Assembly: GCF_023715895.1 (NCBI RefSeq)
Contig: NZ_JAMBOO010000004.1
Coordinates: 248,001-312,000, forward strand
Source of the DNA: Domibacillus indicus
GTDB taxonomy: Bacteria > Bacillota > Bacilli > Bacillales > Domibacillaceae
Direction: 5' to 3'
Length of the DNA: 64,000 nt
Position 1 is the first letter of the stretch, and each line of letters begins with the position of its first letter. The position numbers and the translations under genes were made by a program. Shown here in pieces: positions 44,682-54,304 of this stretch. A model generated the notes under the pieces. It made no database searches. It was not told where the DNA came from and saw only the letters and a list, made by a program, of their open reading frames with translations.

Positions 44682-45539
44682 ATGCCATTAGTATCAATGA
44701 AAGAAATGTTAAATACTGCGAAAGAAAAGAAATACGCAGTAGGCCAATTCAACCTAAACAACCTTGAGTTCACTCAAGCGATTCTTCAAGCAGCTGAAGA
44801 AGAAAAATCACCAGTTATCCTTGGTGTTTCTGAAGGCGCGGCTCGCTACATGGGCGGATTCAAAACAGTTGTGAAAATGGTAGAAGGATTAATGGAAGAC
44901 TACGGTACGACAGTACCTGTTGCCATTCACCTTGACCACGGTTCAAGTTTCGAAAAATGTAAAGAAGCGATCGATGCAGGATTTACATCTGTTATGATCG
45001 ATGCTTCACACCATCCATTTGAAGAAAACGTTGCTACAACTTCTAAAGTTGTTGAATATGCACATTCAAAAGGTGTTTCAGTTGAAGCGGAACTTGGCAC
45101 AGTTGGCGGACAAGAAGACGATATCGTTGCTGAAGGTGTTATCTATGCAGATCCGCAAGAGTGCGAAGAGCTTGTAAAACGCACAAACATCGACTGCCTT
45201 GCACCAGCACTTGGTTCTGTTCACGGTCCTTACAAAGGCGAGCCAAACCTTGGCTTTGCTGAGATGGAAGCGATCGGAAATGCAACAGGTCTTCCACTTG
45301 TTCTTCACGGCGGTACAGGCATTCCAACAAAAGACATCGAAAGATCAATCTCTCTTGGAACAGCTAAAATCAACGTAAATACAGAAAACCAAATCGCTTC
45401 TGCAAAAGCAGTTCGTGAAGTACTTGCTGCAAAACCAGAAGAGTACGATCCACGTAAATACCTTGGACCAGCTCGCGATGCAATTAAAGCGACAGTTGCC
45501 GGTAAAATGCGTGAATTTGGTTCTTCAGGCCAAGCGTAA
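44682..45539 (+). CDS. fbaA: Fructose-bisphosphate aldolase, class II
   Basis: A zinc aldolase of glycolysis and gluconeogenesis, 285 residues. Zinc ligands and catalytic residues are visible: [48 protein letters not shown] and LHGGTGIP. Codon use is biased to A/T-ending favoured codons, as expected for a very highly expressed gene. AGAGGAGG precedes the ATG. Neighbour of spo0F and tal as in B. subtilis. Confidence 0.97.
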   Translation: MPLVSMKEMLNTAKEKKYAVGQFNLNNLEFTQAILQAAEEEKSPVILGVSEGAARYMGGFKTVVKMVEGLMEDYGTTVPVAIHLDHGSSFEKCKEAIDAGFTSVMIDASHHPFEENVATTSKVVEYAHSKGVSVEAELGTVGGQEDDIVAEGVIYADPQECEELVKRTNIDCLAPALGSVHGPYKGEPNLGFAEMEAIGNATGLPLVLHGGTGIPTKDIERSISLGTAKINVNTENQIASAKAVREVLAAKPEEYDPRKYLGPARDAIKATVAGKMREFGSSGQA

Positions 45540-45540
45540 G

Positions 45541-45603
45541 AGGCTTACAGCAAAGGTGCTGCATGATGACGCAGTTTAGCCTTTGAGCGATTCTGCATGC
45601 CTA
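45541..45603 (+). ncRNA. Large imperfect hairpin between fbaA and tal
   Basis: Right after the fbaA stop, nested helices AGGC/GCCT, CAG/CTG, CAAAGG/CCTTTG and CTGC/GCAG form one long stem with bulges. There is no T-run, so it is not a terminator. It could stabilise the fbaA mRNA end or be a processing site. Inference. Confidence 0.4.
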
Positions 45604-45625
45604 TAACAAAACAAATAACGACAAG

Positions 45626-45661
45626 AACCGCCTTTTTTAACGAATAGGCGGTTGTTGTTTA
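45626..45661 (+). terminator. Terminator between fbaA and tal
   Basis: An AACCGCC/GGCGGTT stem with 14-nt loop and a broken T-run (GTTGTTT). Confidence 0.6.
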
Positions 45662-45695
45662 TATTATAAAATGAACTGAAAAGAGGGAATATTTA

Positions 45696-46343
45696 ATGAA
45701 ATTCTTTATTGACACAGCCAACATCGATGAAATCCGCGAAGCACATTCTTGGGGCATTCTCTCCGGCGTTACAACAAATCCATCATTGGTTGCAAAAGAA
45801 ACCATTCCATTCCATGACCGTCTTCGTGAAATTACGGAGCTTGTTTCAGATTCAGTAAGTGCAGAAGTTATTGCGCTTGATGCAGAAGGCATGATTAAAG
45901 AAGGCCGCGAACTGGCTCAAATTGCGCCAAACATTACAGTAAAAGTACCAATGACGCCGGAAGGCTTGAAAGCGGTCGCAGTGTTCGCTAAAGAAGGTAT
46001 TAAAACAAATGTTACACTCATTTTCAGCGCTAACCAGGCGTTGATGGCAGCGCGTGCCGGTGCTACATACGTTTCACCATTCCTTGGCCGTTTAGATGAT
46101 ATCGGACAGGATGGACTTGAGTTGATCGAGACGATTGCAGATATTTTTGCCATCCATGGCATCGAAACAGAAATTATCGCAGCATCGATCCGTCATCCAC
46201 AGCATATTACAGCAGCAGCGCTAAAAGGAGCGCATATTGCGACAACTCCTTACAAAGTATTGGCTCAGCTGTTTAAACACCCGTTAACGGATAAAGGTAT
46301 CGAAGGATTCCTGGCTGATTGGGAAAATCGTAAAGCGAAGTAA
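45696..46343 (+). CDS. tal: Fructose-6-phosphate aldolase / transaldolase-like
   Basis: A small transaldolase-family enzyme of 215 residues (YwjH/TalC/MipB type) in the pentose phosphate pathway. [17 protein letters not shown] and GVTTNPSL open the barrel; the Schiff-base Lys is in [17 protein letters not shown], preceded by VKVPMTPEG. Small members can be either transaldolase or fructose-6-phosphate aldolase; B. subtilis Tal is a transaldolase. A GAGGG site precedes the ATG. Confidence 0.93.
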   Translation: MKFFIDTANIDEIREAHSWGILSGVTTNPSLVAKETIPFHDRLREITELVSDSVSAEVIALDAEGMIKEGRELAQIAPNITVKVPMTPEGLKAVAVFAKEGIKTNVTLIFSANQALMAARAGATYVSPFLGRLDDIGQDGLELIETIADIFAIHGIETEIIAASIRHPQHITAAALKGAHIATTPYKVLAQLFKHPLTDKGIEGFLADWENRKAK

Positions 46344-46435
46344 GAATTGTACATGAGACCATTTTTATCGGTTAAACTACGATTACCAAGAAAGCTTTCC
46401 CGCTTTCCGTTTACGCAGAAAGAAGGGAGTACAAC

Positions 46436-47725
46436 ATGATGGAAAAGTTAAAGATTGAAGGCGGCCATTCTTTAAAAGGCACAATTAAGGTGGACGGCGC
46501 AAAAAACAGCGCCGTTGCCCTTGTACCGGCTGCTATTTTGGCGGAATCTCCGATTACAATCGATGGATTGCCGGATATATCCGATATTCATATGTTAAAA
46601 GGTCTTTTGGAGGAAGTTGGCGGAGAGGTTACGTTTGAAGATGGGGAAATGAGAATTGATCCGACAAACATGACTGCTATGCCGCTGCCAAATGGAAAAG
46701 TCAAAAAGCTCCGTGCTTCTTACTACTTAATGGGTGCTATGCTTGGCCGTTTTAATAAAGCGGTCATTGGCTTGCCCGGCGGCTGCCATCTCGGCCCTCG
46801 TCCGATTGACCAGCATATTAAAGGGTTTGAAGCACTCGGTGCCGAAGTAACAAATGAACAAGGCGCGATTTATTTGCGCGCAAATGAACTGCGCGGTGCC
46901 AGAATTTATTTGGATGTAGTCAGTGTGGGGGCAACCATTAATATCATGCTGGCAGCGGTTCGTGCCAAAGGCCAGACGATTATCGAAAACGCGGCAAAAG
47001 AGCCGGAAATTATTGATGTGGCAACGCTTCTGTCAAATATGGGTGCAAAGATTAAAGGAGCCGGCACGGACGTGATTCGTATTGATGGCGTAGAGCGTCT
47101 GCATGGCTGCCGTCATTCCATTATTCCGGACCGTATTGAAGCGGGTACTTTTATGATTATGGCAGCAGCGGCAGGAGAAGGCGTCATTGTCGATAATGTT
47201 ATTCCACTGCATATGGAGTCGCTAACGGCTAAGCTGCGTGAAATGAATGTGCCGATTGAAATCGGAGAAGACCGCATTTTTGTTGGAAAAGCCCAGAATC
47301 TTAAAACCGTTGATATTAAAACACTTGTTTATCCGGGGTTTGCAACCGATCTTCAGCAGCCGTTCACGTCGCTTTTAACAAAAGCATCAGGTTCGGCTAT
47401 TGTAACCGATACGATTTATCCAGCGCGTTTCAAGCATATTGACGAGCTGCGCCGTATGGGAGCCAATGTGAAAACGGAAGGACGCTCTGCCATCATTAAC
47501 GGTCCTGTTCAGCTTCAAGGAGCAAAAGTGAAAGCCAGCGATCTGCGCGCTGGTGCAGCACTTGTGATAGCCGGTTTAATGGCAGATGGCATTACGGAAG
47601 TAACGGGTCTCGAGCATATTGACCGCGGCTACAGCAAGCTGGCTGAAAAGCTGACAGCTCTCGGCGCTAATATTTGGCGGGAAGAAATGACAGAAGAAGA
47701 GTACAGTGAAATAAAAAGTTCATAG
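46436..47725 (+). CDS. murAB: UDP-N-acetylglucosamine 1-carboxyvinyltransferase (second paralogue)
   Basis: MurA-type enzyme for the first committed step of peptidoglycan synthesis, 429 residues. The PEP-binding Cys is in [16 protein letters not shown] (about Cys117), and [17 protein letters not shown] holds the conserved Lys-Asn. Position after tal marks it as the MurAB/MurZ paralogue of B. subtilis; the main murAA normally lies in the atp-region end. Two ATGs (46436, 46439) are possible starts after AAGGGAG. Confidence 0.95.
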   Translation: MMEKLKIEGGHSLKGTIKVDGAKNSAVALVPAAILAESPITIDGLPDISDIHMLKGLLEEVGGEVTFEDGEMRIDPTNMTAMPLPNGKVKKLRASYYLMGAMLGRFNKAVIGLPGGCHLGPRPIDQHIKGFEALGAEVTNEQGAIYLRANELRGARIYLDVVSVGATINIMLAAVRAKGQTIIENAAKEPEIIDVATLLSNMGAKIKGAGTDVIRIDGVERLHGCRHSIIPDRIEAGTFMIMAAAAGEGVIVDNVIPLHMESLTAKLREMNVPIEIGEDRIFVGKAQNLKTVDIKTLVYPGFATDLQQPFTSLLTKASGSAIVTDTIYPARFKHIDELRRMGANVKTEGRSAIINGPVQLQGAKVKASDLRAGAALVIAGLMADGITEVTGLEHIDRGYSKLAEKLTALGANIWREEMTEEEYSEIKSS

Positions 47726-47820
47726 TATTAAGCGAAACAACTGGTAAATGTGTTACAATATATAAAAAATATGTGGCATAATGATGTTGTTTGTTCGTCG
47801 CAGGGGGAGGCAGGAGAGTA

Positions 47821-48786
47821 ATGGAGAGAAGTTTATCGATGGAACTAGTCCGCGTTACAGAAGCGGCTGCACAAGCATCAGCACGCTGGATGGGCCGTGG
47901 CCTGAAGGACGAAGCAGATGGTGCAGCAACATCAGCAATGCGGGATGTGTTCGATACGATCCCGATGAAAGGGACAGTCGTGATCGGTGAAGGCGAAATG
48001 GATGAAGCCCCAATGCTTTATATTGGCGAGAAGCTTGGAAACGGCTATGGGCCACGTGTGGATGTGGCTGTTGATCCTCTTGAAGGAACAAATATTGTCG
48101 CAGCCGGCGGCTGGAATGCGCTGGCTGTTTTAGCAGTAGCAGATGCCGGAAACCTGTTGAATGCGCCTGATATGTACATGGATAAAATTGCCGTCGGACC
48201 TGAAGCTGTCGGTATGATCGACATTAACGCCTCTGTGACGGACAACCTAAGAGCTGTTGCCAAAGCGAAAAACAAAGATATTGAAGATGTGGTGGCCACG
48301 GTTTTGAACCGCGAACGCCACCAGCATATTATTGCCGAGTTGCGCGAAGCCGGCGCTCGTATTAAACTAATTAATGACGGTGATGTTGCTGCGGCAATTA
48401 ATACAGCGTTTGATAAAACAGGCGTTGATATTTTATTTGGTTCGGGCGGCGCACCAGAAGGCGTTATTTCTGCTGTTGCATTGAAAGCGCTTGGCGGGGA
48501 AATTCAAGGACGTTTGCTGCCGCAGTCTGATGCTGAGCTTGAACGATGCATGAGAATGGGTCTTGACGTGAATAAAGTTCTTCGGATGGAAGACCTTGTC
48601 CGCGGCGACGACGCTATTTTTGCGGCAACCGGTGTAACAGACGGTGAATTGCTGCGCGGTGTTCAATTTAAAGGTAAGTACGCAGAAACACAATCTGTCG
48701 TTATGCGTGCCAAATCAGGTACTGTCCGTTTTGTAGATGGACGTCACAGCTTGCACAAAAAACCTAATCTTGTTATTAAACCATAA
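47821..48786 (+). CDS. glpX: Fructose-1,6-bisphosphatase class II
   Basis: A gluconeogenic phosphatase of 321 residues. The metal-binding marks are [27 protein letters not shown] and [23 protein letters not shown] 47821 follows GGAGGCAGGAGAG; the open frame upstream from 47791 is not used. Length equals B. subtilis GlpX. It lies between murAB and rho, as in B. subtilis. Confidence 0.95.
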   Translation: MERSLSMELVRVTEAAAQASARWMGRGLKDEADGAATSAMRDVFDTIPMKGTVVIGEGEMDEAPMLYIGEKLGNGYGPRVDVAVDPLEGTNIVAAGGWNALAVLAVADAGNLLNAPDMYMDKIAVGPEAVGMIDINASVTDNLRAVAKAKNKDIEDVVATVLNRERHQHIIAELREAGARIKLINDGDVAAAINTAFDKTGVDILFGSGGAPEGVISAVALKALGGEIQGRLLPQSDAELERCMRMGLDVNKVLRMEDLVRGDDAIFAATGVTDGELLRGVQFKGKYAETQSVVMRAKSGTVRFVDGRHSLHKKPNLVIKP

Positions 48787-48792
48787 GCATAC

Positions 48793-48831
48793 CAACAGCG
48801 GTGCAGCCGGTCCGGTTCTCCGCTGTTTTGT
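48793..48831 (+). terminator. Terminator after glpX
   Basis: An AACAGCGG/CCGCTGTT stem with an inner CCGG/CCGG, followed by TTGTTT. Confidence 0.75.
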
Positions 48832-48911
48832 TTGATTTGCCCACTTGTTTATCATGCTTCATCGTCACCCCTCCCTTCTATCAAATCAATTTAATAAAGT
48901 GTGGTGCCATA
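48832..48911 (+). promoter_or_regulatory. Pyrimidine-rich rho leader
   Basis: The 80 bp between the glpX terminator and rho contain an unstructured C/T-rich stretch with CACCCCTCCC. Rho autoregulates in B. subtilis; a C-rich, G-poor leader is the sort of RNA Rho loads on. The role is inference. Confidence 0.4.
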
Positions 48912-50195
48912 ATGGAAGAACTTACAATCAATCATCTTGAAAACTTAAAACTAAAAGAGTTATACGAACTTGCCAAAACGTACAAAATCTCCTACTATAG
49001 CAAGCTCACCAAAAAAGAACTGATTTTTGCCATCTTAAAAGCGCGCGCTGAGCAGCAAGGCTTCTTCTTTATGGAAGGAGTGCTTGAAATCATTCAGTCG
49101 GAAGGCTTTGGTTTCCTTCGTCCGATTAACTACTCAGCCAGTTCGGAAGATATTTATATTTCTGCTTCTCAAATTCGCCGTTTTGATCTTCGAAACGGGG
49201 ACAAAGTATCCGGAAAAGTTCGTCCGCCAAAAGAAAATGAACGGTATTACGGACTTCTGCATGTAGAAGCGGTCAATGGAGAAGATCCGGAAACAGCAAA
49301 GGAACGGGTTCATTTTCCAGCGCTTACGCCGCTTTACCCGGACCGCCAAATCGAGCTTGAACTTGAGTCCAGACACTTATCTACCCGGATTATGGATTTG
49401 GTTTCGCCAGTTGGGTTTGGCCAGCGCGGCTTGATTGTTGCACCGCCGAAAGCCGGGAAAACAATGCTGTTAAAAGAAATTGCCAATTCGATCTCGGCCA
49501 ACCATCCGGAAGCAGAGCTGATTGTCCTGCTTATTGATGAGCGTCCGGAAGAAGTAACGGATATCGAGCGCTCGGTGCAAGCTGAAGTCGTTAGTTCGAC
49601 ATTTGATGAAGTGCCGGAAAACCACATTAAAGTGGCAGAACTTGTACTTGAACGCGCCATGCGTCTCGTTGAGCATAAGCGGGATGTCATCATCCTTATG
49701 GATTCTATTACACGCCTGGCTCGTGCATACAACCTTGTGATTCCGCCGAGCGGCCGTACCTTATCCGGCGGTATTGATCCGGCAGCTTTTCACCGCCCAA
49801 AACGCTTTTTTGGTGCCGCGCGCAATATTGAGGAAGGCGGCAGCTTAACGATTTTGGCCACGGCTCTCGTTGATACGGGCTCACGTATGGATGATGTGAT
49901 TTACGAAGAGTTTAAAGGGACGGGCAATATGGAACTGCACCTTGATCGTTCACTTGCCGAGCGCCGTGTGTTCCCGGCCATCGATATTCGCCGTTCGGGT
50001 ACGCGCAAAGAAGAGCTGTTGATTGGCAAAGAACAGCTTGATATGGTCTGGGCAATTCGTAAAACAATGTCAGATGCGCCAGACTTGGCGGATAAAGTAT
50101 TGCGCCGTCTGCGCCAGACAAAAAGCAACGAGGAATTTATTGCTCAGCTGCTTGCTGAAACAAAGAAAAATGGCGCCTCAAAAAAAATGCTGTAA
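48912..50195 (+). CDS. rho: Transcription termination factor Rho
   Basis: A hexameric RNA helicase of 427 residues. The N-terminal helical part ([20 protein letters not shown]) is followed by the cold-shock RNA-binding domain ([16 protein letters not shown]) and the ATPase with P-loop [16 protein letters not shown], Walker [17 protein letters not shown] and the Q/R loops. ATG 48912 is the family start ([11 protein letters not shown]); its ribosome binding site is weak (AAAGTGTGG), which agrees with modest expression. Confidence 0.97.
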   Translation: MEELTINHLENLKLKELYELAKTYKISYYSKLTKKELIFAILKARAEQQGFFFMEGVLEIIQSEGFGFLRPINYSASSEDIYISASQIRRFDLRNGDKVSGKVRPPKENERYYGLLHVEAVNGEDPETAKERVHFPALTPLYPDRQIELELESRHLSTRIMDLVSPVGFGQRGLIVAPPKAGKTMLLKEIANSISANHPEAELIVLLIDERPEEVTDIERSVQAEVVSSTFDEVPENHIKVAELVLERAMRLVEHKRDVIILMDSITRLARAYNLVIPPSGRTLSGGIDPAAFHRPKRFFGAARNIEEGGSLTILATALVDTGSRMDDVIYEEFKGTGNMELHLDRSLAERRVFPAIDIRRSGTRKEELLIGKEQLDMVWAIRKTMSDAPDLADKVLRRLRQTKSNEEFIAQLLAETKKNGASKKML

Positions 50196-50200
50196 CCTAA

Positions 50201-50229
50201 TTGCAATTTTTGAGGGTGCCTGCTATAAT
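50201..50229 (+). promoter_or_regulatory. rpmE promoter
   Basis: TTGCAA (50201-50206), 17 bp, TATAAT (50224-50229), a strong sigma-A promoter beginning just after the rho stop. Confidence 0.85.
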
Positions 50230-50251
50230 GTGATTTATGTGAATGAAATAA

Positions 50252-50276
50252 ATAATTAGGATTAACACCTAATTAT
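50252..50276 (+). promoter_or_regulatory. Inverted repeat in the rpmE leader
   Basis: ATAATTAGG and CCTAATTAT, 9-bp perfect arms with a 7-nt loop, about 17 nt into the predicted transcript. It may be part of an L31 autoregulatory leader. Confidence 0.5.
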
Positions 50277-50323
50277 ATTTAACTCTGTTTCGGAATGACT
50301 CAGGGCGGAAGGAGAGAAAAAAG

Positions 50324-50536
50324 ATGCAAGCAGGAATTCATCCTAACTACAAAACTGCACTTGTTAAATGTGCATGCGGTAACGAGTTTGAAACTGGTTC
50401 AGTTAAAGACGAGATCCGCGTAGAGGTTTGCTCTGAATGCCATCCATTCTACACTGGTCGTCAGAAATTTGCTGACGCAGGCGGACGTGTGGATCGCTTC
50501 AACAAAAAATACGGCCTTAAAGATCAAGCAAGATAA
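50324..50536 (+). CDS. rpmE: 50S ribosomal protein L31, type A (zinc form)
   Basis: A 70-residue ribosomal protein. Zinc is bound by C16-x-C18 in VKCACGNEF and C36-x-x-C39 in [13 protein letters not shown], so this is the Cys-plus form, replaced by a Cys-minus paralogue under zinc starvation in B. subtilis. GGAAGGAG precedes the ATG. It has its own promoter and terminator. Confidence 0.97.
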   Translation: MQAGIHPNYKTALVKCACGNEFETGSVKDEIRVEVCSECHPFYTGRQKFADAGGRVDRFNKKYGLKDQAR

Positions 50537-50544
50537 TGATAAAA

Positions 50545-50586
50545 GGGACAGGCAAGGAGTGCAAACTGCTTGCCTGTTTTTTTGTA
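50545..50586 (+). terminator. Terminator after rpmE
   Basis: An ACAGGCAAG/CTTGCCTGT stem followed by T7. Confidence 0.9.
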
Positions 50587-50628
50587 TGTAAAAATAATAG
50601 ACCATCAATTTTTGAATGATGTTTGTAA

Positions 50629-50757
50629 TGTCTAGCTCCAGGCGCCATCGGCTCGAGGTCATAAGCCAAGCGCTTCTGGAGGCAAAAAGCGCCTCCGGCA
50701 GTGCTCGTCTTATGCTTGTCGCCGATAAGCGGGCGCCTTGCGCTTTTCTTAGATAAA
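50629..50757. repeat. Bacillaceae-type structured interspersed repeat
   Basis: A 129-bp element beginning TGTCTAGCTCCAGGCGCC and ending GGGCGCCTTGCGCTTTTC. It folds into one long hairpin: GGCGCC-ATCGGC pairs with GCCGAT-GGCGCC, inner ATAAG with CTTAT, and an apical CTGGAGGC/GCCTCCGG. I recall very similar sequences between genes in many Bacillus and Geobacillus genomes. It lies directly before the tdk ribosome binding site. Confidence 0.75.
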
Positions 50758-50774
50758 ATGGAGGGACAGGCAGG

Positions 50775-51347
50775 ATGGCCCAGCTTTTTTTTAAATATGG
50801 TGCGATGAATAGCGGCAAGTCGATTGAAATTTTAAAGGTTGCCAATAACTATGAAGAACAAAATAAGGGCGTGCTTTTGTTTACGTCAGGTCTCGATACT
50901 CGGGATGAAGTTGGCTACATTTCAAGCCGCGTAGGCCTGCGGCGTCCGGCGCGTCCGATCTTCGCGGATACAAACGTATTTGAAGAGGTACGAAGAGATC
51001 CATCATCGCCATCATGTATTCTGGTAGATGAAGTGCAGTTTCTATCAAAGAAGCACGTGCTGCAGCTCGCCCAGATTGTAGACGAACTGAACATTCCGGT
51101 TATGGGATTCGGCTTGAAAAATGATTTTCAAAATGAGCTGTTTGAAGGAAGCCAGTATATGCTTATTTACGCGGATAAAGTAGAAGAAATGAAAACGATC
51201 TGCTGGTTTTGTGAGCGAAAAGCAACGATGAATCTGCGCGTGGATGAAGAAGGAAAACCTGTGTATACAGGGGAACAAATTCAAATCGGCGGCAACGATA
51301 CCTATTATCCGGTTTGTCGGAAATGCCATCAAAACCCGCCGCTTTAA
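50775..51347 (+). CDS. tdk: Thymidine kinase
   Basis: A salvage kinase of 190 residues, type II. The P-loop is [18 protein letters not shown], Walker B is ILVDEVQFL, and the zinc lobe has CWFCERKA and CRKCHQ. GGAGGGACAGG precedes the ATG. It forms an operon with prfA, 17 bp apart, as in B. subtilis. The structured repeat upstream may lie in its 5' leader. Confidence 0.96.
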   Translation: MAQLFFKYGAMNSGKSIEILKVANNYEEQNKGVLLFTSGLDTRDEVGYISSRVGLRRPARPIFADTNVFEEVRRDPSSPSCILVDEVQFLSKKHVLQLAQIVDELNIPVMGFGLKNDFQNELFEGSQYMLIYADKVEEMKTICWFCERKATMNLRVDEEGKPVYTGEQIQIGGNDTYYPVCRKCHQNPPL

Positions 51348-51364
51348 CAAACGAGGTGTAGACA

Positions 51365-52435
51365 ATGTTTGATCGATTGCAGGCAGTAGAAGACCGATAC
51401 GAAAAATTAAATGAACTGCTTAGTGACCCGGATATTGTAAATGATCCGGCTAAGCTTCGCGATTATTCTAAAGAACAATCAGATATTCAAGAAACAGTGG
51501 AAGTATACCGGCAGTACAAAGAAGCAAAAGAACAATATGCCGATGCGAAAGCGATGCTTGAAGACAAGCTTGATGCTGAAATGCGGGAAATGGTTAAAGA
51601 AGAAATGAGCGAGCTGGAAGGTACGCTTTCTGATCTGGAAGGCCGGATGAAAATTTTGCTTATACCGAAAGATCCGAATGACGATAAAAACGTCATTATG
51701 GAAATTCGCGGCGCTGCTGGGGGCGATGAAGCGGCTCTGTTTGCTGGCGATCTGTACCGGATGTATTCACGGTATGCAGAAGCAAACAATTGGAAAATTG
51801 ATGTAATCGAAGCGAGTACAACCGGGGTTGGCGGCTACAAAGAAATTATTTTTATGATTAATGGCCGCGGTGCTTACTCTAAATTAAAGTACGAAAACGG
51901 CGCCCATCGGGTACAGCGTGTACCAGAAACAGAATCTGGCGGGCGTATTCATACGTCTACAGCGACTGTTGCGGTTATGCCGGAAACAGAAGAAGTCGAA
52001 GTGGAAGTGCACGATAAAGACATCCGGGTGGATACATTCGCATCAAGCGGACCGGGCGGCCAGTCCGTCAATACGACGATGTCTGCTGTCCGGCTGACGC
52101 ATTTGCCAACTGGCATCGTTGTATCCTGCCAGGATGAAAAATCACAAATTAAAAACAAAGAAAAAGCGATGAAAGTTCTTCGTGCGCGTATTTACGATAA
52201 GTTTCAAAAAGAAGCGCAGGCAGAATACGACGCTGTCCGCAAATCAGCCGTAGGTACCGGTGACCGCTCGGAGCGGATCCGCACGTATAATTTTCCGCAA
52301 AACCGCGTAACCGATCACCGTATCGGGTTGACGATTCAAAAGCTTGATCAAATTCTTGAAGGCAAAGTCGGCGAAGTAATTGATGCTCTTATCGTAGAAG
52401 ATCAGTCAAGCCGTCTTGAAAACCTGGAGGATTAA
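51365..52435 (+). CDS. prfA: Peptide chain release factor 1
   Basis: RF1 reads UAA and UAG and triggers peptide release. It has 356 residues. The GGQ motif (231-233) is in [19 protein letters not shown], and the codon-recognition part is upstream ([18 protein letters not shown] lies in the same superdomain). ACGAGGTGT precedes the ATG. prmC follows 3 bp later, giving the factor and its methylase in one operon. Confidence 0.97.
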   Translation: MFDRLQAVEDRYEKLNELLSDPDIVNDPAKLRDYSKEQSDIQETVEVYRQYKEAKEQYADAKAMLEDKLDAEMREMVKEEMSELEGTLSDLEGRMKILLIPKDPNDDKNVIMEIRGAAGGDEAALFAGDLYRMYSRYAEANNWKIDVIEASTTGVGGYKEIIFMINGRGAYSKLKYENGAHRVQRVPETESGGRIHTSTATVAVMPETEEVEVEVHDKDIRVDTFASSGPGGQSVNTTMSAVRLTHLPTGIVVSCQDEKSQIKNKEKAMKVLRARIYDKFQKEAQAEYDAVRKSAVGTGDRSERIRTYNFPQNRVTDHRIGLTIQKLDQILEGKVGEVIDALIVEDQSSRLENLED

Positions 52436-52438
52436 TAA

Positions 52439-53284
52439 GTGGAACAAAAAATATATGAAGCCCTAAAATGGGCTTCTTCTTATTTAGTCGAGCACAGCCG
52501 CGATGCGAATGCGGGTGAACTGCTGATGAAGCATGTAATGGGCGTAAGCCGCTCCGCTCTATTGGCGAGGCTGCATGATCCACTGACACCAGAGCGGTGG
52601 GATGCTTTTTCAAAAATGGTCCAACGCCATGCAGAAGGAGTGCCGGTCCAGCATTTGATTGGCATGGAAGAGTTTTACGGACGGTCGTTTATCGTAAACA
52701 ACCATGTTTTAATCCCGCGGCCCGAAACAGAAGAGCTTGTGTATCATACAATCGAAAAAATAAAAAAAATAAAGAGCCCGGTGATTGTCGATATTGGAAC
52801 AGGGAGCGGTGCAATTGCCGTAACCATGAAAGCTGAACGGCCGGATGCTTCTGTCTACGCAGTGGATTTATCCCCAGAAGCATTGCAGACGGCAGCCCAA
52901 AATGCCGATATTCTCGGTGCGGACGTGACGTTTTGGCATGGCGACCTGGCAGAACCGCTCATTAAGCAAGGACTGCTGGTGGATGTACTGCTGTCGAACC
53001 CGCCTTACATTCCGGCCCGAGAGCGGGAAACATTGTCCACAGTTGTGGTGGATCACGAGCCGCATATGGCATTGTTTGGTGGAGAAGACGGGCTTGATTT
53101 GTACCGGAGGCTGGCTGAGCAGCTGCCGCTTGTTATGAAGCCGGGGGGAATTGTCGGCGTGGAAACAGGCGCCGGCCAAACCAAAGAAGTTGCCGCTCTT
53201 TTTCAGGCAGCTTTCCCAGATGGGACAGTAAGCATTATGTATGATATTAATAAAAAAGATAGAATGGTATTTTTGCACGTTTAA
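52439..53284 (+). CDS. prmC: Release factor glutamine methyltransferase
   Basis: PrmC methylates the Gln of the GGQ motif in RF1 and RF2. It has 281 residues. The N-terminal helical domain (residues 1-80) binds the factor; the SAM site is VIVDIGTGSGAIAVTMKAE and the substrate motif NPPY is in LLSNPPYIPARERE. The GTG start follows CTGGAGG at 10 nt. Last full gene of the tdk-prfA-prmC unit. Confidence 0.96.
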   Translation: MEQKIYEALKWASSYLVEHSRDANAGELLMKHVMGVSRSALLARLHDPLTPERWDAFSKMVQRHAEGVPVQHLIGMEEFYGRSFIVNNHVLIPRPETEELVYHTIEKIKKIKSPVIVDIGTGSGAIAVTMKAERPDASVYAVDLSPEALQTAAQNADILGADVTFWHGDLAEPLIKQGLLVDVLLSNPPYIPARERETLSTVVVDHEPHMALFGGEDGLDLYRRLAEQLPLVMKPGGIVGVETGAGQTKEVAALFQAAFPDGTVSIMYDINKKDRMVFLHV

Positions 53285-53329
53285 GATAAATCCTTTCCGG
53301 CGATACTGATTGCCGGGAGGGATGATAAA

Positions 53330-53995
53330 ATGAAAACAAAAATTCTTATTCTATATGTATATGGACTTTCAGCTGCCGTTTGCTTTATGATGTATTTTGC
53401 CCCGTCTGATCCCGCTGCGGGCGGTATTCCAGAAGAGGCAATCCGTATCAGGGTCGTTGCGCATGACAACAGCCGATCAGAGCAGGAAAGAAAAGAGCGT
53501 GTTCACTTTGCGGTTGCTGAGCAAATCAGCAAGTGGGCGGCGAATGCGCATTCACCCGGGGAAGCGCGTACTTTGATCGGAGAAAATATAAAAGAAGTAA
53601 AAGAAATCGCCGTAAAGACGGCGGACGGTGCACCTGTTAATGTTTCGCTGGGCAAGGAAGCATTTCCTGCCAAGCAGTATGGCCGTTATGTATATCCGCC
53701 GGGCGATTATGAATCGCTTGTTGTCACTATTGGGGATGGACGTGGGGATAACTGGTGGTGTTTACTGTATCCATCGTTTTGTTTTCCAGAAGAAAAAGAA
53801 GAAGATTCGGGATATAAATGGGCGGTTATTGAGTTATGGGATCATTTGAAAGAAGATGATGATTCAAAAGAAAGGGAAAAAGCCCTTGCGATGCAAGAAG
53901 ATCTAGATTTATTATGTGAGAAAGTAAAAGAAAATCCACAGTCATCCACACAGTTATACACAATCGGGGATAAGTTATACACATATTGTGAATAA
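53330..53995 (+). CDS. spoIIR: Stage II sporulation protein R
   Basis: SpoIIR is made in the forespore and signals through SpoIIGA to activate sigma-E in the mother cell. It has 221 residues. Residues 4-24 form the export signal; the conserved domain holds IRIRVVAHDNSRSEQERKER and DNWWCLLYPSFCF. GGGAGG precedes the ATG. Its last codons are built from DnaA-box-like sequences (LYTIGDKLYTY). In B. subtilis it is sigma-F dependent; I could not define that promoter with confidence here. Confidence 0.95.
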   Translation: MKTKILILYVYGLSAAVCFMMYFAPSDPAAGGIPEEAIRIRVVAHDNSRSEQERKERVHFAVAEQISKWAANAHSPGEARTLIGENIKEVKEIAVKTADGAPVNVSLGKEAFPAKQYGRYVYPPGDYESLVVTIGDGRGDNWWCLLYPSFCFPEEKEEDSGYKWAVIELWDHLKEDDDSKEREKALAMQEDLDLLCEKVKENPQSSTQLYTIGDKLYTYCE

Positions 53996-54304
53996 CTTTG
54001 TTTATAACAAAGCTGAAAGTCGATTTATATATAGAATTAAGTAAAGTATTCTTAGATTTTGTAAATAAAAAAGCAAAGGTGACAAATATGGAGACGAAAT
54101 ACTGGTTTGTGGATAACTTTGAGGAAATTCATCAACATTATCCACAAATAAAAGAAGCAGCCGAGCTTATCCAAAGAGGAGAGGTAGTCGCATTTCCTAC
54201 AGAAACCGTGTATGGCCTGGGGGGACAGGTAAAACTGGATAACGCTGTGGACAAAATTTTTAAAGCAAAAGGGCGGCCATCTGATAATCCGCTTATTGTC
54301 CACA
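53942..54304. promoter_or_regulatory. DnaA box cluster across spoIIR end and ywlC start
   Basis: Two perfect boxes TTATCCACA lie at 54108-54116 (minus) and 54138-54146 (plus). Three TTATNCACA boxes lie at 53954-53962, 53975-53983 (plus) and 53987-53995 (minus). One-mismatch boxes lie at 53942, 54246 (minus) and 54296. Far more than expected by chance in 360 bp. Confidence 0.75.

Noticed and set aside
53230-53270. Sigma-F promoter for spoIIR inside prmC
   Set aside because: A GTATG and a GATAGAATGG-like string are present but the spacing and -10 match are poor.
53998-54087. Longer start for ywlC
   Set aside because: No ribosome binding site, and the family start is ATG 54088 behind AAAGGTGA.
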